From assembly GCA_020744225.1 (NCBI GenBank), contig JAGMWG010000009.1:372001-436000 (forward strand): 64,000 bases of DNA. The letters run 5' to 3'. Positions 55,482-64,000 of the stretch are shown piece by piece; within the stretch, counting starts at the first letter, position 1, and the number at the start of each line of letters is the position of its first letter. The DNA comes from Paraphoma chrysanthemicola (lineage: Eukaryota > Ascomycota > Dothideomycetes > Pleosporales > Phaeosphaeriaceae). The translations under genes were made by a program, and so were the position numbers. A model generated the notes under the pieces. The model was not told where the DNA came from. It ran no database searches and saw only the letters and a program-made list of their open reading frames with translations.

Positions 55482-56369
55482 CTACTCCGCATCCCAAACT
55501 GCCTGGCTCATGACTCCTCCATACTGTGCCCATCTTGCCCCCATCGTGACAACATCTGGGCACGCTTTTCCACTGACGGTGTACTTGATCGTGGGGACTT
55601 TTGAACTTTCAGACCATCCACTTATACTCCAATTGAAATTTGGTCTCTCGATGTCACCGGACCATGCGCGTTTACCGCGAAGCGCAATTTGGAGCCGCCT
55701 TGAGCTCACAAGCTCTTGACTCGTCAAGTCGGAAGTCTGCCCCAAGTATGCAACCACCATGTGCGTAAACTTGTTGACGCTCGCGTATTCTTCAGAGCGC
55801 AAAGAATGTTTCCGATAGTCGCGGGACTCGTCGAGCCACGGAGGTGTGTCATCTTCTTGGGCATTGCGAGCCGGTTGAAGAGCTTTTCGAGTATTATTGA
55901 TATAGCGGTAGAGGCCTGCTAGTGGGCCCCATTGACGCACACCGTTCTCGTTGTAGAGGTTATGGTCTGCATCAAGATTGATACGCGGAACGCGGATTGT
56001 CGCAAGAAGGGGTACGGCTTCCGCGTAGACAACTCGACAGACTCGATAGATAGATGAGACTGGTTCAGGAAGGACGACGATAATAGGGTGAACAGCGATG
56101 CCCTCCTCAGTGGAATGGATCTTATGGTGCCTGCGCTGATGGGGCACGAGATATTCGTATCTTAGAGGCGAGAAAGGCGGTTAGCACAGTTTGAGTAGCG
56201 CTATTGGCGGGCTTTGTACCTACACCATTAATCGTAACTCCGCGGGGAGGTCAAGAAATCTGAAGGGTCCTTGGTCGCCAGGCTTCGTGGAACCAAGCAT
56301 GGTCGCGAGTTGCCGAATTACTCGACGTCTCCAGCGTATATGGTGCCGGTGTATTACTTCACGGGCCAT
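55482..56369 (-). CDS. F-box-like hypothetical protein
   Basis: Exons are 56369-56224 and 56160-55482 (63-bp intron, phase 2), giving 274 residues; an in-frame ATG at 56300 would give 251. The intron interrupts 'FRFLDLPAELRLMVYEYLVP', the F-box-like motif typical of large Dothideomycete families. 'SIYRVCRVVYAEAVPLLATI' is the usual following block. The C-terminal half has no known domain. Such proteins are usually present in many divergent copies; function unknown. Confidence 0.7.
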
Positions 56370-56810
56370 AATTATCGGCTAGTGTAGGCATTGCTTAGGT
56401 TTGTAGATTGGAGTTGTGTAAACGAGAGCTCGAAGACGCAAAACTAGTGGTCATTAAGCTGGCACGTGACAATAACACTAGTACGCTCAATTACATCGCC
56501 AATCCCGATCTTACTCGACTATTTTGAATAGATCAATGTGTCACATCATGAAGTTGATGCGTCTGGTGTATTCTGGTCTACCGTTCTAGTAATTGACTTT
56601 GCGACACCGACATACTGCTAATACATGTGGTGTGTCCATACACAATACCTGCGTAGCTTCCCGTCATGTCGCTTTCGGATTTCCTTCACCTAATACTTAG
56701 AAGCAATCGGGCCTTGGCTGTGCCATTGTATTCTCAAGAAGATCTCGCCTTAATCAAAATCTCCCTCATGGCAATCACTTTGCTTCGTTGCATCGACCAT
56801 CCCATTCACA
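56370..56810. other. intergenic, nothing recognised
   Basis: AT-rich region between the F-box-like gene and a decayed gene fragment; no element is identified. Confidence 0.4.
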
Positions 56811-57220
56811 CTAAGACCACTCTTCACGCCACGTCCTCCTCTCCAAGTGTCCTCCATGTCGAACCCAATACTCATTGTCCTCGAAAGGTATGTCCGTGTC
56901 CTTGACACCCATAGTATATACGGAGGCCCTCATTTTCCCATGGAGACAGATCACAGCCACCGTTCGCATGATTTTTAAGATCTCTTGCATGTCGCGCTTC
57001 TCGTCACCAAAGTCCACTAAGATCTGGAAGTTGGTCTTTTTGTTGTTTGGTTCTTTCTTCATCCTATCAGCGAGCTCTTTGACCATGTTCTCTGCGTCGT
57101 CATCGCGGTACCGGTATTTTGGAGGGGCTTCGTTGCGTGCCGCCTTCTCCCACAGCTCATCCTCCGCCTCCCGTAGCCAAGATCAAGTGAAGGCAGAGGT
57201 GAAGTTGCGCTTTCGCACAT
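56811..57220 (-). pseudogene. decayed gene fragment of unknown family
   Basis: One frame reads as credible protein ('WLREAEDELWEKAARNEAPP' and on to 'NFQILVDFGDEKRD') for about 120 codons ending at 56811. Going upstream it meets an in-frame TGA near 57180, beyond which the same frame stays protein-like for another dozen codons (RKRNFTSAFT) before a TAG. There is no good start codon before the core. I read it as the 3' remnant of a gene broken by a nonsense change. Alternatively it is the last exon of a gene whose upstream splice site I could not find. The charged composition with 'DFGDEKRD' has some likeness to the C-terminal part of fungal F-box-like proteins. Confidence 0.35.
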
Positions 57221-57378
57221 CCCTGCACTAATATGAGCGAATGAGATGCGCGTCATCACTATACCCACGGCCTACGTACAAACATTTCGTAAAAGGCTCA
57301 AACCGTAAAGATTTGCGACAACATAGTGTTACGAGCTTGAATCGCTTCGACGAACCGTTCAGAACTCTCAGAACTTTC

Positions 57379-58837
57379 TCACCACTCAAGCCCTCGCAAC
57401 ACCTTCCCCAACCTCTTCAATCCCTCCTCCACAACCCTTCTCTCCATCGTAAACACCACTCTAAACCATCCCACTCTTCCATGCTCCTCACCCGGGTGCA
57501 AAAACACACCTCCCTCGACAAACTTTTCCGCCAACGCACATTCCCTTTCAAACCCCGTTTTCCTATTTGTTGCCGGAGGTAAATACTTTTCCAGATTGAT
57601 CCATAAAAAGAACCCTGCATTCCCACCAGCGAAGTACTCAATCCCAAGATCATCCAGTAACGCCGTAGTGAGGTGATATGCCTGAGCTATACGGTGACGT
57701 GAAAGCTCGATGAATCCGCGACACCATTTCCGATCTTCCAACATCGCTGTTGCAATTGCTACACTTGGTCCACTTGTACCGTGAAATCGCACAACTGCGT
57801 GAATTGCCTTCTTCAAGTCTTCGTTGCGCGAGACAAGTGCGCCGACTTTCAAGCCCGCAGATCCAAAGTCTTTGCTTAAGCCGTAGGTTGCATGGACGAG
57901 ATTTGGATCAATGATGCCGTTGAGATCGATCGAGAGCACCGACGTGAACGGCGTTGCATCCGGGTAAGCTGGATTGCGAAAGACAGAAAGTGCGTAGATT
58001 TCGTCCGAGATGAGATGGATGTTATGTTTGGCGCAGAAATGAAGGAGAGCGACCAGTGTGCGTTTTGGGTAGCATCGACCTAGGGACGTGGAAATTAGTA
58101 CATGATGTGTTGAGGAGTTGGGGGAAGAGCTGCAGGTCAGACAAGAAAATGAGACTTACCAAGAGGATTATGTGGATTCACGATCAACACCGCCCTAACC
58201 CTTACTCCCTCCCTCTCATACTCCTCCAACTTCTCTTCAAACGCCCTTAAAACTTCCTCCCCAAAGCATGTCTCATGATCCGTCTCCGCAGCAACAAGTT
58301 TCACGCCCGCCTTATTCCCAAAATCAATTTCAAACCTGCCGTAGTACGGTTTACTCGTCAAGATCGCTTCTCCAGGGGCGCACAAAGAGTACGCGAGGAT
58401 GTCATGCAGCGCAGTCGCTGCGGCAGTGACTTTGACATCCTCGCCAGAGATGCGTTGGAAAGGGTTGAAGTACTCGTTAATATGTGCTGCGAAAGCAGCA
58501 GGTAGGCGAGGACCACCGGCTGTGCAGTAGGCGTAGCGGAATGCTGCGCCTGGGATATGGACCTGTATTACAGGGTCAGGTGGTGTTGATTTGTGAGTGA
58601 TCTTGGACTTCGCTCCAATGGTGATGTGGAGGATGAAGAATATGAGTCCCGTCAGGTGCAGAAGAAACCTACCTTGCTAGCAAATTCCTCGAGCTCTTTT
58701 TGCACCAATGCATTTTCTGCGGTCGCGAAGGAGATTATGCCATTTGGGTTCGTCTCTGCGTCGAATGTTGTACCCTGTGCGAAGCGCCAGGGAATGTCAA
58801 GTTTATCGGCGTTTGATTGGCCGCGCGCAGATAACAT
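57379..58837 (-). CDS. PLP-dependent aminotransferase class I/II, ACC-synthase-like
   Basis: Exons are 58837-58673, 58562-58160 and 58079-57379, giving 422 residues. Introns are 110 and 80 bp, longer than most here. The start 'MLSARGQSNADKLDIPWRFAQG' is typical of fungal ACC-synthase-like enzymes. 'NPHNPLGRCYP', completed across intron 2, binds substrate/PLP; 'ISDEIYALSVF' carries the Asp and Tyr that hold the PLP ring; the Schiff-base Lys is in 'YGLSKDFGSAGLKVG'. The 'FRVVFTM' Arg near the end binds the carboxylate. The family includes 1-aminocyclopropane-1-carboxylate synthases and aminotransferases of unknown specificity, so ethylene-precursor synthesis is possible but not shown. Confidence 0.9.
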
Positions 58838-59527
58838 GATTGGGCGGTCCGATAAAGTTGAAGACGTCGGTCCCGTAGATACTCGTTCGGCGTGTGTACG
58901 ACCCGCCCGCTGTACTTGTGGGATGCTCAAAAGGTTTTGCAAGGTTGCATGTACAAGTCGCTTATTAATCTGCTCATAGTGCCAATCTAGGTACTCGGCA
59001 TTTTACACCTTAATTAGCGTCTGGAGATCAGTGGTCAACACCATTGAGAGGAATTCGGACCAAAACAGTGAAGTACGATGGTTCGATTACTAGTCATAGA
59101 GCAGATTGCTCCATTCTAGCGGAGCCATGCCTCTTTCGAGCGCCAAAACAAGCACACCTCTGCAGGCGACAAACGGCAGCCCGTAGCCCATGAAGAAGTA
59201 TAACCTGCGACGACAATACACCGGCAGACAAACAATAGAGCGGTAACCACCAACGCCAACGGAACAGTGGACCGCCGTAGCACTGTGCGAGCAACCAAAA
59301 ACAAAGACTCTAGCCATGCATGCATCATCGAGGTGACGCTGCGAAATGCGAAAATGTACAAAATTAAAGGGTATTAACAAATCTTCTCCAGGTCCAGCCG
59401 CTTTTGGTAGGTCGTAACATCGGAGACATCATGGCGCGTAATAGGCAGAGAGCTATGCTAACGAGAGATTTCTGGTCTCATCGGCAGCGGTACGGAAGAC
59501 GCTCTCCAAATCCAGATCGAGGTGCTT
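58838..59527. other. intergenic, nothing recognised
   Basis: Promoter side of the PLP enzyme and 3' side of the RFX gene. No element or gene is identified. Confidence 0.4.
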
Positions 59528-62144
59528 CTAGCTCACACCTTGGGGTAAGGGCGGACGACCCTGCGAGAGATGCGATTTCAGCGAATGCTGCATCTTCGAT
59601 GCAAAGTTGGCGTCGATGCCGTCTTCGAGAAGGCCAATGCCACTGTCGTCGTGGTTCGGCTCTTGGGAGGTATGCATGTCCATCTCGTAGCTGAAGCTCA
59701 TATCGTATGGTGGCTGTTGAGCAAAGCTTCGAGCGTTGACTGATCATCTTGTGTTAGTTAACCACCATGATCTAGGACGTATGCATGGGATGACTTACCA
59801 TCATGATTCGCACTTGTATCCGGCATCTGCGTATTGCTTGTCGCCGACATGAAAGACTGGTTTGGGTCGAAATCGGCATCAATGCTGCTGTAGCGGCTAT
59901 CGTGATTGCTGCCGCTGCCACCGTTGATTATACCAGCGTTCATCGCACCATCCAGAACCGGCGAAAGGGTAGGAGATTTCCAATCCGGCGCAACGTGGCC
60001 AAGGAAGCCACCTAGGGAAGCTAACCATTGAGCCATCTCGTCCACGAACACCTTGGTGAGCCACCAGCCTTGGAAACTGAGACCGTTCTCAACAGTGATC
60101 TCACGAAGCGCGGCCGATCCAAGCGCACTGACGCAGTGCAAGATCGTGCGTGCTGACCCATCTGGGAAGCGAGATGGTAGTCTCGTAAGGAAAGCAGCGA
60201 TGCGGTCAATTACTGATTCTGTAGGGTCGGCCGGAGGATCTGGATGTGGTGCGTGGTATACTGCGCCGGAGCTGAGTTGTATGTCCTGTGGCAACGGACC
60301 TAACATTGATCGGATCTCATTGGTCATGATGTTGTAGACCTCTTCGTGGTTGCAGGAGCCTGGTAGCTCGTTTGCGATGATGCGCTTGAGATTGACATAC
60401 TCTACCCAGTCCGCGAACATCTGAGCGCGATGATTGTCCGCCGTGAGGAGCACAGCGGCGGCATGTGCCGTGGAGTTTACGCGCAGCATTTGTCGTAACA
60501 GATGAGTGAAGAGAGTGGCCGGCTCCAGCTTTGCCTCCAGCACATGCATCGGGAGTTGAGAGAACTTTGAGTTGATGTGCGGATGTAGCGTCTTCGCCAC
60601 ATTATCTAGGAATCGGAGGACTGGCGGAGGGGCGACTTGTAGGGTGAGCTGCGAAACGTTACGGATCATCTTCTGGTACATCATCCAGTCACACTCCTTG
60701 ATCCACGGCGCTAGCTCAGGTGCAGAGAACAACTTCTGTACTGGTACAGTTAGGGTGCCATGGAAAGTGCCAAAGAGCCGGAAAAACTGTTTCTCTTTGC
60801 AGTAACGCACTGCATCTACCAGAGAGGTGACATGCGAGCGGTACATGGCCACTAAATTTTGCGCTGAGTCGGGATCAGTCCGCGCAGGCAAGTAAGGCGC
60901 AATGTCGGGCAGCTCGATCTCCAGCCCATCGGGCGCTTCGAGTATGTCTGGCGTAGGAAATTTGAGCTCCTGGTCGTAGGAGGTTCTCGTGCGTGCATTT
61001 GCAGAGTGATACTGCGGCGAGTAGATATCAGAGTACAGGATGCCTCTCGAGGAGGTGGGCGCGTAGTGTGCGTTGGTTGTCTCCATGGCGTTTTCTCGTG
61101 GCGGAAATTGAGCGCTGTCTGCAGGTAGCCGTGGAATTGCGCTGAAGCGAGTTAGTACATTTTTCATCTGAGTGCGCTCAAGATCAGACATACTTAAAGT
61201 CCAGCTTAGGCCCAGCGGAAGGCGGTCGCTTCACGCCATGTTGTGACATGGCGCCGCTGGTGCTTGGTCGGCGCGAATCCTCCCCGTCGTCGCTGTCGTT
61301 GATGAGAGCCAGGTCAACGTAGTGGTACTTGGATTCGCCGCGAACACCAAGCCGCCTAGTCTGGATGCCTGGGAAGATAACGCGCACCAACTTTCCAAAC
61401 GAAGCTGGATTTAGAGGAATGACTCGGTCTGTACCGCAGCGCTCTGCATATTTCGAGTAGACGCGGTTGCGCGGGACTGATGTCTTCGCGGTGCGGCATA
61501 CGGACCGCAGCCTAGCAATGTTAGAGTGGTAGCGATAGGGGTGCAGAACAAGCGTACCATAGCATAGCAAACAGCTGTTTCGATTTCTCTGCCTTGGAGG
61601 TCCTGTCGTTCTGGATGACTTCGGCGGCCACGTCCTTCAGATTGCGGTTCTCGTTTTGCGCGAGCAGCTGCCTCAACTCCTTGTCGTTGGTCGCACTGCC
61701 CGACGCCGAAGTCTTCTTCTTCTTCTCTTCGGTGTCCATGGGCGGTGCCATGAAGTGTTGCTGCGACTGCGGTGCCATGGAGGTGTGGTATGGGTGTGCG
61801 TCCATGTGCTGCTGAGGAGGGATGCCGTTGTGCTGAGTGGGTTGAGGTGTGGACTCAGACGCGTAGCCCAGGTACTGCTGCACGCTCTCGAGAGACATGC
61901 TCATGAGGTTGTCCTGTGCGCTAACGTGTTGCGCAGCCTGCAAAAGCGCAGGCTGGAGGGGCTCGCTGGTGAATGGCGTGTTATAGTGCGGCTGCTGTGT
62001 GTACTGGGCCTGTCGCGGCTGTTGCGGCTGGGCCTGGAACTGTTCGAACGAGTGGACGCTCGTAGTGGATGCGCGCGAGAGCGGCCGATTGCTTCTCGTC
62101 GACATTGATGTGTTGGACCGCGAGCGGCGGATATCGGTAGCCAT
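59528..62144 (-). CDS. RFX-family winged-helix transcription factor
   Basis: Exons are 62144-61558, 61511-61194, 61141-59799 and 59739-59528, giving 819 residues. A disordered Gln/Pro-rich N-terminus (about 1-190) precedes the RFX DNA-binding domain (about 180-270). That domain includes 'SVPRNRVYSKYAERCG', 'NPASFGKLVRVIFPGIQTRRLGVRGESKYHYVDL', and the start of the domain ('LFAMLWLRSVC') is joined across intron 1. The large C-terminal half matches the conserved dimerisation region of RFX proteins. The last exon adds 70 residues; reading through its intron would instead stop after 'SSHAYVLDHGG'. Fungal relatives (RfxA; CPCR1 of Acremonium) control cell-cycle exit, morphogenesis and secondary metabolism. 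It is divergent from YOP1. Confidence 0.93.
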
Positions 62145-62942
62145 TGGACGGCGTCTGTTTACACCAAAACAAACGTGTTGCAGTCCGCTCCACAACGAGA
62201 TCGAAGGCCGCTGGGACTACAGGCAAAAGTCGAGAAAGGTGATAAAGGATGCGTTCGCCGAGTCTTCCGCTCTGACAAACTCTAAAGCGAAGGTCGAGTC
62301 AAAGGCGGGCTTCGGAGAGTTTGTTGTTTGGTACCGAATATAGGGCGAATCAGAAGGAGAGCGCGCAAAAGTCGAGTCGTGTTAGTATGATAGGGGGCGA
62401 AAGATATTACGGTCCAGGACAGACGGCGGGCGCGGCGTGGTGGCCCTCGGTGTGGGTGACGATGTCGTGGAGCCGAGTGTTTGTTGTGTTGATTTCGTCT
62501 GAGCAACGGAGAGCTGGCCGGACGGCGGCCGTGCACTTGGCCTGGATCACGTGCCACACACCTCAACCATGGAAGCGATGCAAAAGTGGAGCCAAATGAC
62601 CATGCCTCGTCGCACCCTTGTCCGGCATGCGCAAATCGGGCGTGAGTGAATGCAAATGTCGCGTGCTTGATTATGCGTGCAGCACAGCGTGTGCGCACTC
62701 GCATCGGTCGCCGAGCAGCTGCATCTGCTGGCTGGCGCTGGTTTGGCTTGTGAAAGAGTGCAGGTCGCGCGTCATCGCTAGCTTGATACGTCAGTCCCGC
62801 TTCCCGCAGCCCACAATCGCTCCTCCATTATCTCCTCTCCTCCACAAAACATCCCCAGCGCACCCTGTACTACCACTCGCACGAGTCCTCTACCACACCC
62901 ATATCTTCTAAGCATCACGATCAATCTCTAGCACATCTCACC
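62145..62942. other. divergent promoter region between the RFX gene and YOP1
   Basis: A 798-bp shared upstream region. Pyrimidine-rich leader sequence precedes YOP1 (62810-62940). No gene is seen. Confidence 0.5.
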
Positions 62943-63739
62943 ATGTCTGCCCAGGAGCGTGCCCAAGCTACCCTTTCGCAGCTCGATAAGGAGGTAAGCA
63001 TTACCACACGGAATGCGGCGCCATCTTCCACGCATATTAGCCTGTCATTCAAAGCCTCGCGCCTTGAAGCTGCGGCGTCGCAATGTTATCAGCTGTGGTG
63101 CTGACCATGTCGTGTGTTAGCTGTCCAAGTACCCCGCCCTCAACAATTTCGAGAAGCAGACCTCCGTCCCCAAGGTCTATGCCATCCTCGGTCTCGCTGG
63201 CCTCTACTTCTTCCTCATCTTCTTCAACATTGCCGGTGAATTTCTCGTCAACATCGCTGGCTTCATCATCCCCAGCTACTACTCTCTGAATGCCTTGTTT
63301 AGCGCCAGCAAGGTCGATGATACCCAGGTATACATTGAAACCTACGCGAGAAGCGCCCGCAAGTGCTAATCCACCCACAGTGGCTCACATACTGGGTTGT
63401 GTATGCCTTCTTGACCGTCTTTGAGAGCGCCGTTAGCGCCGTTTACTGGTTTCGTATGTACTGATCGTACCTTGCGAACTGGGACAACACTAATCTGTGC
63501 AGCCTTCTACTACACCTTCAAGTTCGTCCTCGTCCTTTGGATGGCTCTTCCCCAGACTGCGTAAGCGCAAGAACCCCTCCAAGTATTTCGACTAGGTACT
63601 GACGAAAATTAGTGGCGCCCAGATCATCTTCCGCTCCTTCCTCCAGCCAGTCTTCTCCCGCTACTTCTCCGAGTCTGGATCCACCGCCGCCAACCTCCGC
63701 GCAGCGGCTGACTCTGCTGGCAAGCCCCACGCCTCTTAG
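62943..63739 (+). CDS. YOP1: Yop1 (REEP/DP1/TB2 family) ER-shaping membrane protein
   Basis: Curves and stabilises tubular endoplasmic reticulum membranes together with reticulons. Exons are 62943-62993, 63121-63327, 63381-63453, 63503-63560 and 63613-63739, giving 171 residues, the family's normal size. Intron 1 (127 bp) after the short first exon is longer than the others. The TB2/DP1 domain contains 'KVYAILGLAGLYFFLIFFNIAGEFLVNIAGFIIPSYYSL' and, across introns 2-4, 'TQWLTYWVVYAFLTVFESAVSAVYWFPFYYTFKFVLVLWMALPQTAGAQIIF'. This is the paired hydrophobic hairpin arrangement. The multi-intron structure of this small gene is typical of filamentous ascomycetes. Confidence 0.96.
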
Positions 63740-64000
63740 GCGAGCAAAATGATAAGAAGTTTCTGACAGCCCGCATGCTCAGACCGAGAGAAGGCAGCGC
63801 ACAAAGGAGCGAGTGGAGCTGTTGAGAATAAGATAAGAGGATCGGGAGCGAGAGCAGCGGCTGTCACCGCTTGGAAACGCTATACGAACAACGAAACACG
63901 ACTGATGGGTGGAACATGCGATGACAACGATGGTAATGGACGAAAGCGAAAGATATCCCTGCGTGTGGCTATCAAGTGCTCATGAACTCCTGTTGAGTCA

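Overview
This window is nuclear DNA of a filamentous ascomycete (Pezizomycotina, most likely Dothideomycetes). The reasons are many short introns (about 44-63 bp, GT-AG with CTRAC-type branch sites), TATA-driven genes with short 5' leaders, a HET-domain gene, F-box genes of the 'LPxELRLMVYEYL' type, and the fungal proteins glucoamylase with CBM20, CVNH lectin, Atg22, Pex3, RFX and Yop1. No rRNA, tRNA, transposase or CRISPR was recognised. Exon borders were worked out by hand from splice signals, reading phase and family alignment; every multi-exon model given as complete sums to a whole number of codons.

Layout: 0-5.3 kb has a 5'-truncated unknown gene, a secreted glucoamylase and a minimal cyanovirin-N-homology lectin. 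7.1-19.1 kb is the standout: six neighbouring paralogous genes (two on the minus strand, then four on the plus strand). They share a divergent domain of about 140-200 residues that I cannot assign to any known family. In five genes it is followed by a disordered linker, a coiled coil and a lysine/arginine-rich nuclear-localisation-like tail. In the sixth the domain is duplicated in one protein, which carries a SUMO-interaction-like motif instead. One member has an in-frame stop and a heptapeptide repeat; another uses a GC-AG intron at an intron position shared with its neighbours.

19.5-32.6 kb holds an Atg22-type vacuolar permease, a GH78 alpha-L-rhamnosidase divergent from an MFS sugar transporter, an M13 metallopeptidase and a secreted GH43 arabinanase/arabinofuranosidase. 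This looks like scavenging of plant cell-wall or glycoside sugars. 33-39 kb has a short-chain dehydrogenase divergent from an HSL-type esterase, a HET-domain protein and an epoxide hydrolase/dehalogenase-like hydrolase. 39.4-43.8 kb has two related F-box proteins on either side of a beta-carbonic anhydrase.

44.6-64 kb is more housekeeping: an unknown coiled-coil protein, Pex3, a GT8 glycosyltransferase with a Gly/Arg tail, a half-zinc-cluster protein, an F-box-like gene, a decayed fragment, an ACC-synthase-like PLP enzyme, an RFX transcription factor and Yop1. The stretches between genes are described individually; most hold nothing recognisable apart from TATA boxes and small repeats.
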